Of a DNA stretch of 64,000 nucleotides, positions 52,031 to 60,004 are shown in pieces (position 1 is the stretch's first letter; every line of letters begins with the position of its first letter). The notes beneath the pieces are model-generated. The model saw only the letters and a list, made by a program, of their open reading frames with translations, did not search any database and was not told the origin of the DNA. Origin of the DNA: Ruminococcus sp. (lineage in GTDB: Bacteria > Bacillota > Clostridia > Oscillospirales > Ruminococcaceae); assembly GCA_017460665.1 (NCBI GenBank), contig JAFUAO010000016.1, positions 46,366-110,365 on the forward strand. The letters run 5' to 3'. Both the position numbers and the translations under genes were made by a program.

Positions 52031-54214
52031 ATGAAAAAGCTGACAGCGGCTCTGACCGCAGCGGCGCTGTGCTGCACCGCCTATATCCCCGGGGAGGCCC
52101 ATGCGGAGAGCTCTCCCTCGAAATTCACGGCCACCTTCATACAGGGCTGGTACTGCCGTGACTGGACCCTAGAGCGCTGGGAGGAGGAGTTCTCTGCGGC
52201 GTCTGAGGCCGGCTTCCGGTCGCTGATCCTGCAATCCGTCTACGACATCGTCCGTGGCGAGTGCTCAGGCCGGAAGGAGGATCCCTCGGCCTATACCGCC
52301 GCCCAGAGCAGCTCTATGTTCCCGGCGGAGGCGGACTATCATTCCTCCCAGAACAGCGGCGATGCCCTGGAGCTGGCTCTAAAGGCGGCCAAGGCCACGG
52401 ACATGACCCTGTGGATCGGCACGGTGAACGACGATATGTGGTGGAACTACGGCTGGGGAGCTCCCAGCAGCTATCTGGAGGACTGGAGCAGCGAGAACGC
52501 CCGGCTCTCCGCCGACCTTATGACCCAGATCTGGGAGCGCTACGGAGGCGAGTTCTCAGACCAGATCGCCGGCTGGTACTACACAAATGAGGTCTGGAAC
52601 ATCGACTCTGCCTGTCAGGGCTCTGACGGCGGAGAGTACGCAAGGATCATCGGGGAGAACATCGGCCGGTGCGTTGCCGCCGCAGAGGAGCTCGCCCCCG
52701 AAAAGCCCCTTATGATCAGCCCATTTTACAACAAGGACATCTCCTCACCGGAGCAGTTCACGCAGTTCCTTTCCGACCTGATCTCCGCCTCGGGACTGCG
52801 TCCTATAGACGTTTATGCCGGGCAGGACGACGGCGGAAGGAACTACTCCCCGGAGGTGATCCGCCAGTGGGCCCTTGCCCAGAAAGAGGCTGTAGACGGC
52901 CGTTTGCGGTTCTGGGTGAACACCGAGAGCTTCGGCGAGGACCGCTCTCCCAAGCCCATAGAGGAGCTGAGGGAGAACTACTGCGCCGTGGCTGACCTTG
53001 CTCAGGAGAACGTGATCTTCTCCTGGGATCATTACTACGCCCAGGACAGCGCCCTCAGCAGCCAGTTCTCCCGGTTCTCGGCGGAGTACCTTATGGGCGA
53101 CGTGAACAGCGACGGAGCATTTGATCTGTCGGATCTTGTGGCCATGCAGAGCTGGCTCCTTGCCCGCCCGGAGGCTCCCGTAAGGTGCTGGCAGGCCGGA
53201 GACTTCACCGGGAACGGCCGGCTGGAGGTGTTCGACCTGATCCTGATGCGTGAGGCCTATCTCGCCGAGCCGGAGGGCATCGTCGTGACCGACTCACAGG
53301 AGCTGATCGCCGCCATGCAGAGCGCCAAGGCCGGCGATGTGATCAAGGTGGCTCCCGGGACCTATCAGCTCACCGGCAGCAAGGCCGTCTCCGACAGCGA
53401 GGGCACGGCGGAGGCTCCGATCGTGCTGAAGGCTCTGGACCCGAAGGATCCTCCCGTGCTCACCGGCACCACCACCGAGCACGACTACGTTCTGCACATC
53501 ACCGGGGACTACTGGATCGTGGAGGACCTGGTCTGCACCAATGCTCAGAAGGGCATAGTGCTGGACAACTCGGACCATACGATCCTCCGGAGGTGTGAGC
53601 TCCACACTCTGGGAGCAGAGGCAGTGGCCCTTCGTGACGGGAGCTCCTACTGTACGGTGGATAGCTGCTATATCCACGACACAGGCCTTGTCAAGCCTGG
53701 CTACGGTGAGGGCGTGTATGTGGGGAGCGCAAAGTCCACCACCGGCTTCGACTACAAGTGCGACTACAACACGATCACCGGCTGCACCTTCAAGAACGTT
53801 GCCGCCGAGCACATCGACGTGAAGGAGTACACCACCGGCACCGAGATCTGCGGCTGCACCTTCTACGGCGACGGCATGACCGGAGAGAACTACGCCGGCA
53901 GCTTCGTCGACCTGCAGGGCAACGACTGCTATGTCCACGACAATGTGGGCTACAGGGACGGCAATGTGAAGATCGTTGCGGCCTTTGAGATCCACGAGCA
54001 GGTGGAGGGCTGGGGCCTTCATCAGCGCTTCGAGAACAACACGGTCTACATGGATCAGCCCTACGGTGCGGAGGACACCAGCCGCCGGATGTACGTCGTG
54101 GACGGCTGGTCCAGCGACTTCTCCGTGAAGGACAACAAGGTCGACTACGGCAGCGGTCTTGTGCCGGCGGACAGCTGGGAGTTCTACAACTCAGACTACG
54201 TCACATACCTATAA
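52031..54214 (+). CDS. Secreted DUF4434 - dockerin - right-handed beta-helix protein
   Basis: 727 aa from the ATG at 52031 (GGAG 6 bp upstream). A signal peptide (to about 24) leads to a TIM-barrel glycosidase-like DUF4434 domain (about 30-355; FIQGWYCRDWTLERWEEEF, GWYYTNEVWN, FSWDHYYAQDS). An internal dockerin with two loops follows (DVNSDGAFDLSDLVAMQ and DFTGNGRLEVFDLILMR, about 358-415). A C-terminal parallel beta-helix (about 420-727; KVAPGTYQLTGSKAV, LRDGSSYCTVDSCYIHDTG) resembles polysaccharide lyase or PL6-type proteins. It likely acts on plant polysaccharides; neither catalytic activity is certain. A dockerin between two catalytic-type domains is uncommon. Confidence 0.78.
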   Translation: MKKLTAALTAAALCCTAYIPGEAHAESSPSKFTATFIQGWYCRDWTLERWEEEFSAASEAGFRSLILQSVYDIVRGECSGRKEDPSAYTAAQSSSMFPAEADYHSSQNSGDALELALKAAKATDMTLWIGTVNDDMWWNYGWGAPSSYLEDWSSENARLSADLMTQIWERYGGEFSDQIAGWYYTNEVWNIDSACQGSDGGEYARIIGENIGRCVAAAEELAPEKPLMISPFYNKDISSPEQFTQFLSDLISASGLRPIDVYAGQDDGGRNYSPEVIRQWALAQKEAVDGRLRFWVNTESFGEDRSPKPIEELRENYCAVADLAQENVIFSWDHYYAQDSALSSQFSRFSAEYLMGDVNSDGAFDLSDLVAMQSWLLARPEAPVRCWQAGDFTGNGRLEVFDLILMREAYLAEPEGIVVTDSQELIAAMQSAKAGDVIKVAPGTYQLTGSKAVSDSEGTAEAPIVLKALDPKDPPVLTGTTTEHDYVLHITGDYWIVEDLVCTNAQKGIVLDNSDHTILRRCELHTLGAEAVALRDGSSYCTVDSCYIHDTGLVKPGYGEGVYVGSAKSTTGFDYKCDYNTITGCTFKNVAAEHIDVKEYTTGTEICGCTFYGDGMTGENYAGSFVDLQGNDCYVHDNVGYRDGNVKIVAAFEIHEQVEGWGLHQRFENNTVYMDQPYGAEDTSRRMYVVDGWSSDFSVKDNKVDYGSGLVPADSWEFYNSDYVTYL

Positions 54215-54219
54215 AAAAA

Positions 54220-54249
54220 GCCCCGGAGCCTTCATGACTGCTCCGGGGC
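54220..54249. terminator. Terminator between the beta-helix gene and the cytidylate-kinase-like gene
   Basis: GCCCCGGAG / CTCCGGGGC with a 12-nt loop. The A-run before it becomes the T-tract on the minus strand, so it serves mainly the minus-strand gene. Confidence 0.8.
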
Positions 54250-54254
54250 CGTTA

Positions 54255-54860
54255 TTATTTGTTCTCTTCAAGGGCTGCACGGGCCTTGATGTACTGCTCA
54301 AGGTAGTCGATAGTCCCCTCGATACCAAGGCGGCTGCTGTTGATGCTCAGGTCGTACAGACGAGAGTCTCCCCAGTGGAGGCCGACGTGGTAGTTGTGAT
54401 AGCGCTTTCTCTTCTTATCCTTCTTCTCGATGAACTCACGGGCGTCGTGCTCGTCCATCTCATAGATCTCCATGACACGCTTGATCTTTGCGTCCATATC
54501 GCCTAAGATGAACAGCGAGACAAGTCCGCTGAAGTTCTTCAGCTTCGATTCTGAGCAGCGTCCAACGACCACGAAGGACTCGCCGCTCTCGGCCTTTTCA
54601 CGGATAAAGTTGAACTGCATCTCGGCGATATTGTCCTCGATGGAGTTGCTGTAGCCCCTTACCTTGCGGGAGATGATGATGTGCTTGGGCTTTTCGTTGT
54701 ACCTCTCGATCTCCTCGGGAGAGAGCCCTGTCTTTTCTGCGATGTCAGTGATGAGGTGCCTGTCGTAGATCGGTATCCCGAACCTCTTTGAGAGCTCCTC
54801 GGCGATGACTCTTCCGCCGCTGCCGAACTCACGACCTACTGAAATGATGAGCTGTGCCAT
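54255..54860 (-). CDS. Cytidylate kinase-like family protein
   Basis: 201 aa. The P-loop region is diverged (ISVGREFGSGGRVIAEELSK), as in the cytidylate-kinase-like (Cytidylate_kin2) family. IYDRHLITDIAEKTGLSPEE and FVVVGRCSESKLKNF, with YHVGLHWGDSRLYDLSI near the end, also fit. Members are predicted P-loop kinases of unknown substrate. It lies 18 bp after an ArsB/NhaD-type transporter on the same strand, AGGAGG before the ATG. Confidence 0.82.
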   Translation of the reverse strand: MAQLIISVGREFGSGGRVIAEELSKRFGIPIYDRHLITDIAEKTGLSPEEIERYNEKPKHIIISRKVRGYSNSIEDNIAEMQFNFIREKAESGESFVVVGRCSESKLKNFSGLVSLFILGDMDAKIKRVMEIYEMDEHDAREFIEKKDKKRKRYHNYHVGLHWGDSRLYDLSINSSRLGIEGTIDYLEQYIKARAALEENK

Positions 54861-54878
54861 AGTCGTTCCTCCTTTTTA

Positions 54879-56231
54879 TCATAAATATCTTACGAATAGA
54901 TATACTGTGGAGATAGCCAGCACGATCACAGTTGCAGGAGCCAGCTTCTTGCAGTACCTGCCCCAACTGATCGGGTGGCCGTTTTTAGCGGCAACTGACG
55001 TTCCGACAACGTTGGCTGAGGCTCCGATAGGAGTTGCGCTGCCGCCGATGTCGGTGCCGAGAGACAGTGCCCAAGCCAGAGTTTCGATCGGTACTCCCGA
55101 GGAGGCCGCAAGGCTCTGGATGATCGGCACCATAGTTGCTGCGAAGGGGATATTGTCCACGAAGGCGCTGGCGATAGCGGACACCCAGAGGATGATCGCG
55201 ATCATCAGCTTTACGTTGCCGTCGCTGATCCGTCCGATGAAGTCTGCGATCAGCTTGAGTATACCTGTTTCTTCAAGTCCGCCTACTACTACGAAGAGCC
55301 CGATGAAGAACAGCAGGGTCTTGTAGTCCACCTTTTTCAGGAGCCCTAAGGCGTCCTTGCCGGAGGTGATCAGTGTCAGAAGGGCGATGAACAGTCCGAT
55401 AGAGGCGACTGTCAGGTGAGTCGTTGCGTGAGTGATCAGTAGCACGACGGCCAGTCCGAAGATCACGCTGCTGATGATGAAGTCCCTCTTGTTGGTGATA
55501 GCCTCGCTGGGCTGAGGGAGCTTCGAGATGTCAACGGGCTTGTCGGAGCCGCCGGCGATCTCCTTATGGAAAACGATGTAGAAGAACACCACCGAAACGA
55601 TGAGGCAGATCCCTGCCACAAGTCCGGTATTGGTCAGGAAGTCGAAGAACGAGAAGCCGAGAGATGTTCCCACGATGATGTTGGGGGGATCTCCGCACAT
55701 AGTCGCCGAGCCGCCAAGGTTGGCGCAGAAGATCTCAGAGAGGATCATGGGTACGGGGTTGAACTTCAGGAGCTGAGCCAGCTCGATAGTTACCGCCGCT
55801 AAGAACATGATCACGGTGATGCTGTCGATGAACATCGAGAGCACGGCGCTCATGACCATGAAGGTGATGAATATCGGGATCGTCCTGCATTTTACCAGGA
55901 AGGCGATCTTCATGCACAGCCACCGGAAAAATCCGGCCTTGGCCATGCCCTCCACCATTACCATCATGCCAGCGATGAACATGATCGTGGCCCAGTTTAT
56001 GCCCTTGCTCTCGCTTTCGGTGACCTGATACCAGAATTCCTTGGTAGCGAAGCCCTTGACCGCAAGGGTGTCCCAGATCGCAGAGCCGCTCCTCATGCAG
56101 ATACCGAATACCACGATGAGAGTGAGAGCTCCGCAGCCGAGAGTTACGAAATGCCGCTCGATCTTGTCGAGGACGATGAGTATGAACATCGCCACGAAGA
56201 TCACTACAGCGAAGATCTGTGCTGCTGTCAT
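54879..56231 (-). CDS. ArsB/NhaD-type ion transporter (SLC13-like family)
   Basis: About 450 aa from the ATG at 56231 with GGAGG 9 bp upstream; an earlier in-frame ATG at 56297 lacks a site. About eleven hydrophobic helices are present. The IT-superfamily motifs are DSITVIMFLAAVTIELAQLL, SEIFCANLGGSATMCGDPPN and the second-half SLGTDIGGSATPIGASANV. Such proteins exchange Na+ for H+ or transport oxyanions such as arsenite. The substrate is not set by the sequence. It is followed by the kinase-like gene in one operon. Confidence 0.85.
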   Translation of the reverse strand: MTAAQIFAVVIFVAMFILIVLDKIERHFVTLGCGALTLIVVFGICMRSGSAIWDTLAVKGFATKEFWYQVTESESKGINWATIMFIAGMMVMVEGMAKAGFFRWLCMKIAFLVKCRTIPIFITFMVMSAVLSMFIDSITVIMFLAAVTIELAQLLKFNPVPMILSEIFCANLGGSATMCGDPPNIIVGTSLGFSFFDFLTNTGLVAGICLIVSVVFFYIVFHKEIAGGSDKPVDISKLPQPSEAITNKRDFIISSVIFGLAVVLLITHATTHLTVASIGLFIALLTLITSGKDALGLLKKVDYKTLLFFIGLFVVVGGLEETGILKLIADFIGRISDGNVKLMIAIILWVSAIASAFVDNIPFAATMVPIIQSLAASSGVPIETLAWALSLGTDIGGSATPIGASANVVGTSVAAKNGHPISWGRYCKKLAPATVIVLAISTVYLFVRYL

Positions 56232-56306
56232 AAAAATATACCTCCGGATACCGGTCCATGCCGGCACAAGATAACGGTCTTCCGCAGAATACCGCATACA
56301 TCATAA

Positions 56307-56335
56307 ATTTTAGCACATTTTCGCCCTCAAATCAA
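56307..56335 (-). promoter_or_regulatory. Promoter of the ArsB/NhaD-type transporter
   Basis: Minus strand TTGATT (56335-56330), 17 bp, TAAAAT (56312-56307). Confidence 0.7.
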
Positions 56336-56598
56336 GGGGGAAGTGCCGCCTTGGGGATTTTCTCTAAACAGACGATAATTATCTCCCTAAGGGGGAGATC
56401 TTTGGGGCATTTTGTCGAAGGAAGGACTTTTTCGGAGTTTTCCCCGGAGTTTTCAAAACTTGTCCGATCTGCACAGATCCAAGGCTCTGGATCCTTTGCC
56501 GGAAGGCTTGAGAGGAGCCCTGCTCCGGCTGCTGAGAGGGAAGGCTTTGTGCAGTTTCACGGAAATGAGCGGCAGGTCAGCATGAGCCGTCGGAGCAG
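56336..56598. other. Intergenic stretch between divergent transporter genes
   Basis: About 260 bp without a gene. A TCTCCC/GGGAGA hairpin (around 56384-56400) is visible; nothing else is recognised. Confidence 0.5.
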
Positions 56599-56627
56599 TT
56601 GATTTTTGGCCAAAAATGTGATACAAT
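56599..56627 (+). promoter_or_regulatory. Promoter of the cation antiporter gene
   Basis: TTGATT (56599-56604), 17 bp, TACAAT (56622-56627). Confidence 0.7.
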
Positions 56628-56661
56628 AGTTACTAACGAGCGAGAAAAGGGGACAGTGAAA

Positions 56662-57591
56662 ATGCTGAAATATGTACTGCTGATAGTCGGCTTCGTGCTG
56701 CTGATCAAGGGAGCCGACTATTTCGTGGACGGCAGCTCCAGCGTTGCGAAAATGCTGAAGGTGCCGTCGCTGATCATAGGTATGACCATAGTTGCCATGG
56801 GGACGAGCCTGCCGGAGACCTCCGTCAGCGTCAGCGCTTCGCTCGCCGGGAAGAACGACCTCTCCATAAGCAATGCCGTGGGCTCGAACATATTCAACCT
56901 CATGGTGGTCTGCGGAGTATGTGCGCTGATGTGTCCGCTGGCCATAAGCCGTGAGTCCCTGAAAAGGGACCTGCCCTTCTCGGTGGCGGTGGCAGGACTG
57001 ATGCTGGGGATCGGCGGCATCACCGGAAATATCCCCCGTGCCGGCGGAGCAGTTCTGCTGGCGGTATTTGCGGTCTTCCTTTACATCATGGTGAGGGGAG
57101 CGCTGAAGGCTCGCAGCTCTGCGGCCGATGAGGAGTACAAGATCCTGCCCGGCTGGAAGTGCGCCCTGTACATCATACTGGGAATCGCAGCGATCGCTGC
57201 CGGCGGAAAAATGGTAGTCGAGGGGGCTTCTGATATAGCACGGAGCTTCGGTATGTCCGACAATCTCATCGGAATGACGGTGGTGGCACTCGGGACGAGC
57301 CTTCCGGAGCTGGTGACCAGTATAGTTGCGGCGAGGAAGAACGAGGTGGATATGGCGCTGGGGAACGTTATCGGCTCCAACATATTCAATATCCTCTTCG
57401 TACTGGGGATAGCGGCGGCGATCTCTCCCATGGGCTACACCATGGAAAACGCCATAGATACGGCAGCTCTGATCCTGATGAGCGTGCTGGTTTTGATCAT
57501 GTGTATCCCGAAGAAGAAGCTGGTGCGCTGGCAGGGAGCTCTCATGCTGGCCATATACGCCGGGTATACGGTTTACCTGATCAAGAGGTGA
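56662..57591 (+). CDS. Calcium/sodium antiporter (CaCA family)
   Basis: 309 aa with ten hydrophobic helices in two inverted halves. The alpha repeats are clear: GMTIVAMGTSLPETSVSV with VGSNIFNLMVVCG, and GMTVVALGTSLPELVTSI with IGSNIFNILFVLG. The paired GTSLPE and GSNIFN motifs bind the cation in this family (YrbG-like). It probably extrudes Ca2+ in exchange for Na+. The ATG at 56662 is preferred to a GTG two codons earlier; the upstream reading frame overlaps the promoter. Confidence 0.92.
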   Translation: MLKYVLLIVGFVLLIKGADYFVDGSSSVAKMLKVPSLIIGMTIVAMGTSLPETSVSVSASLAGKNDLSISNAVGSNIFNLMVVCGVCALMCPLAISRESLKRDLPFSVAVAGLMLGIGGITGNIPRAGGAVLLAVFAVFLYIMVRGALKARSSAADEEYKILPGWKCALYIILGIAAIAAGGKMVVEGASDIARSFGMSDNLIGMTVVALGTSLPELVTSIVAARKNEVDMALGNVIGSNIFNILFVLGIAAAISPMGYTMENAIDTAALILMSVLVLIMCIPKKKLVRWQGALMLAIYAGYTVYLIKR

Positions 57592-57611
57592 GAGGGAACT
57601 GACAATAGAAC

Positions 57612-57652
57612 GAGCCTCCAAGGGAACGCTCCCTGTTGGAGGCTCTTCTTTT
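57612..57652 (+). terminator. Terminator after the antiporter gene
   Basis: GAGCCTCCAA (57612-57621) / TTGGAGGCTC (57636-57645), with an inner GGGA/TCCC stem, and TTCTTTT. Confidence 0.85.
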
Positions 57653-57757
57653 GCCTTTTTGACAGCTTATCCGTGTAAAACTGTTACGGAAATGTGACCG
57701 GATCTTGAAAAATAATTGTTCTATCTGCACGAAACTCCGATTTTCGGTATTAAATGT

Positions 57758-57786
57758 TTGACAAACGTTCCAAAGTATTATATAAT
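57758..57786 (+). promoter_or_regulatory. Consensus promoter of the LytTR gene
   Basis: TTGACA (57758-57763), 17 bp, TATAAT (57781-57786): a perfect consensus sigma-A promoter, implying strong constitutive transcription. Confidence 0.85.
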
Positions 57787-57854
57787 TTAAGTGTATAATT
57801 AAAATCTTCGGTAGTTGAGAATAAAGATGAAAAATAGAATAGAAGGTGTTATTT

Positions 57855-58640
57855 TTGAACATTGCGTTTTGTGATGACGACAGCATCAGGCTCGGCAGGA
57901 TGAAAGAACTGGTCAGGGAGTACTTCGGTCAGAGAGAAAATGAGGCCATAACTCAGTATTTTTCTTCTCCTCAGGAGCTGGTGGAGGCCGCCAAGGGCCA
58001 GAGATTCGACATCGTTTTCCTGAACATGGCCTTCGGTATGTACCCCGGCGTGCATACCACCGGTCTTGATGTTTCCCGTGAGATCCGCAAGTATGACCCC
58101 TATGTACCCTTTGTTTATTTCCATATGGTCGAGGACGGCACCTATGAGACTGTCTTCGTACAGCCCAGACGCTACGTCAACGATCTGTTCGACCAGCACG
58201 ATTTCTTCCCCATGATGGACGACATCTGCGAGGAGATCCTTGCACACCCTCACAAGCGGATCCAGATCAAGGATATCCGTGGAGACCTCCAGACCCTGCC
58301 GGTGGACTCTATCGTTTTCGCAAAGGTCACCGGAAGAGTCATCTCGATCTTCCTCCACAACGGCACGGTGGTGGATACCTCCGGACCTATGAAGGATTTC
58401 CTGGAGATCTTAGCGCCTTACCCGAATTTCTTCGCTCCCCACAGGAGCTATGTGGTGAATTCGGTGTTCATCTCTCACATGACCTCTGACCAGATCACCA
58501 TGAGGTACGCAGATGATTCAGTTCCCATAGCTAAGGGAAAATCCGACTATGTCAAGGAGGAATACCAGAGGTTCCTCTCGAAGTATTGGATCATGCCCTA
58601 TCCGGACCAGCGCAGCAAGGCAAAGCTGGATCTTGGCTGA
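57855..58640 (+). CDS. LytTR family regulator with degenerate receiver domain
   Basis: 261 aa from a TTG with AAGG 8 bp upstream; the GTG at 57846 overlaps the ribosome binding site. Residues 1-120 are a receiver-like domain starting MNIAFCDDDSIRLGRMKELV. At the phosphorylation position FLDxx is replaced by FLNMAF (N57), so it cannot be phosphorylated in the usual way. Residues about 150-255 are a LytTR DNA-binding domain (YPNFFAPHRSYVVNSVFI). No histidine kinase lies nearby. The regulator is likely controlled by abundance or a ligand. Confidence 0.85.
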   Translation: MNIAFCDDDSIRLGRMKELVREYFGQRENEAITQYFSSPQELVEAAKGQRFDIVFLNMAFGMYPGVHTTGLDVSREIRKYDPYVPFVYFHMVEDGTYETVFVQPRRYVNDLFDQHDFFPMMDDICEEILAHPHKRIQIKDIRGDLQTLPVDSIVFAKVTGRVISIFLHNGTVVDTSGPMKDFLEILAPYPNFFAPHRSYVVNSVFISHMTSDQITMRYADDSVPIAKGKSDYVKEEYQRFLSKYWIMPYPDQRSKAKLDLG

Positions 58641-58650
58641 TAACAAAGAA

Positions 58651-58675
58651 AAGCTCCCGTCGGGAGCTTTTTTTG
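58651..58675 (+). terminator. Terminator after the LytTR gene
   Basis: A 9-bp stem, AAGCTCCCG / CGGGAGCTT, with a 1-nt nominal loop and a run of T. Confidence 0.85.
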
Positions 58676-58705
58676 ATGCGAGTGCTGGCTTTGGAAATAT
58701 ATGTA

Positions 58706-58728
58706 GGGGCGGACACGTGTGTCCGCCC
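58706..58728. repeat. Palindromic repeat related to the 8.6-9.0 kb element
   Basis: GTAGGGGCGGACAC followed by GTGTGTCCGCCC: a 10-bp stem preceded by the same GTAGGGGCG start found at 8648 and, inverted, at 8970-8983. Confidence 0.55.
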
Positions 58729-58742
58729 ATTATCATACATGG

Positions 58743-59792
58743 TCATTTGATCTCGAAAAGCTGTGACTGCCGGCGTGGGTCGAAGGGCCTCAGCTTCAGC
58801 ACGCCCTTTACCGGCTCGATCACCATGCCCTTCCGCTCACGGGCAGGCGCCAAGGTGTACAGCCCGTCACGTCGGTGTGCAGCGTAGAGCTCCATGCCCG
58901 TCACGTTCAGCCTTGACTGGGGACAGGGATTGACTCCGTGGAGCAGTATGCCCCTCTCGGTGATCTTGCAGCTCAGCGGTGCGGTCTTCTCCAAGAGAGC
59001 GATCTTGGCCTTCTCCCGAACATAATGTGCGCCGTGCTCATCGGGAGCCGATGCGTCCTCAAAAAACCTCAGCAGCAGCGCCGCCACCTTCCTCTCGGTG
59101 AAGAGCAGCCGCTGGGTGATCTCTTCATAGGGATCCTCCCTCAGCAGGTCCAGCTCCTTTGCGGTGCCGGCGGCGATGTCGTTCATGGGAGCTCTGAACG
59201 ATGAGCGGTCAGCGAAGACGGGCTCCACCTCTTCGAGCTCCTGCTCCGGGACGAACTCCGGATAGATCACGTCCGAGAGCCCCTCGTAGGCCTTGTGGAC
59301 CTTCCTCTTTGTGGAAAAATAGGTCATTTTCGATGCGTGGGGAACACAGCAGGCGTCGGAGACCATGTGGACGGCTCTTCCCAGCAGCTTGGCGCTCTCC
59401 TCCGAAAAACCGGCCAGATACAGGGTCAGGGCCATGGTGTAGTCCTCCTCCAGCATCGAACGGGCGCTCTTGGCAGATCTTCCCAGGCCGTTTCGGTAAT
59501 AGCCCTCGGCGGACTTCAGTTCCTTGCCGGAGGCGTTCACAGCGCAGTAGTAATGCTTCCCCAGCCCCTGCTCACGGTCGCCCTTTTTGTCCGGGCGCTT
59601 GGCGTAGGGCACCATGGTCCTTGCAAGGGGAGTGAACATGATCTCGGTGTCAGGCTCGGCCTTTTTCAGCAGGACAAGAGCCCTGAGCAGAAGTGTCTTG
59701 TGGGCGTCCTTAGGCTCCTCGGTGCGTTCTGAGATGTATTTTTCGGTGAGTTCCTTCAGCGTTTTAACAGTGCTGTTCCAGCTTTCGGCCAT
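58743..59792 (-). CDS. Zinc-dependent phospholipase C-like protein (S1/P1 nuclease fold)
   Basis: 349 aa, no signal peptide. The helical core has spaced metal-binding residues as in zinc phospholipase C and S1/P1 nucleases: GKHYYCAVN, the SARSMLEEDYTMALTLYLAG helix, LLGRAVHMVSDACCVPHAS, and KVHKAYEGL. The C-terminal 110 residues carry a beta-rich stretch. Lack of an export signal is odd for a phospholipase, so another phosphoester substrate is possible. GGAGC lies 6 bp before the ATG. It has its own promoter and is monocistronic. Confidence 0.65.
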   Translation of the reverse strand: MAESWNSTVKTLKELTEKYISERTEEPKDAHKTLLLRALVLLKKAEPDTEIMFTPLARTMVPYAKRPDKKGDREQGLGKHYYCAVNASGKELKSAEGYYRNGLGRSAKSARSMLEEDYTMALTLYLAGFSEESAKLLGRAVHMVSDACCVPHASKMTYFSTKRKVHKAYEGLSDVIYPEFVPEQELEEVEPVFADRSSFRAPMNDIAAGTAKELDLLREDPYEEITQRLLFTERKVAALLLRFFEDASAPDEHGAHYVREKAKIALLEKTAPLSCKITERGILLHGVNPCPQSRLNVTGMELYAAHRRDGLYTLAPARERKGMVIEPVKGVLKLRPFDPRRQSQLFEIK

Positions 59793-59839
59793 GGCAAAGC
59801 TCCTTTCGGTGGGTGTGGGAAGATACTCCCTATAATACT

Positions 59840-59867
59840 ATTATACTGAAACCGGCAGAAAAATCAA
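59840..59867 (-). promoter_or_regulatory. Promoter of the phospholipase C-like gene
   Basis: Minus strand TTGATT (59867-59862), 16 bp, TATAAT (59845-59840). Confidence 0.65.
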
Positions 59868-59873
59868 TAGCCA

Positions 59874-59902
59874 TTGACAAAAAACCTCCGCCGTGGTATA
59901 AT
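59874..59902 (+). promoter_or_regulatory. Consensus promoter of the PnuC-type transporter gene
   Basis: TTGACA (59874-59879), 17 bp, TATAAT (59897-59902), followed by a roughly 100-nt structured leader. Confidence 0.85.
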
Positions 59903-60004
59903 ACAGGTACTGCCACCGGGTAGGATAATGCGAAACGAGCATTCGGTATGGGTCGTTAGGTCTTAGAAGATCCATGCTGGGTGCTATTTTTTATGGAGGT
60001 AAAT
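59903..60004 (+). ncRNA. Structured 5' leader of the PnuC-type gene, candidate riboswitch
   Basis: It contains AATGC-GAAACGA-GCATT (about 59928-59944) and ATGGGTC paired with GATCCAT (about 59948-59974), plus repeated GGT(A/G) segments, ending near a T6 run directly before the ATGGAGG ribosome binding site. Leaders of pnuC-family genes are often riboswitches (NAD+, thiamine or riboflavin related). I could not match this one to a known consensus. Confidence 0.4.

Noticed and set aside
54255-54860. Housekeeping cytidylate kinase (cmk)
   Set aside because: The P-loop and later motifs are diverged from Cmk and fit the cytidylate-kinase-like family instead.
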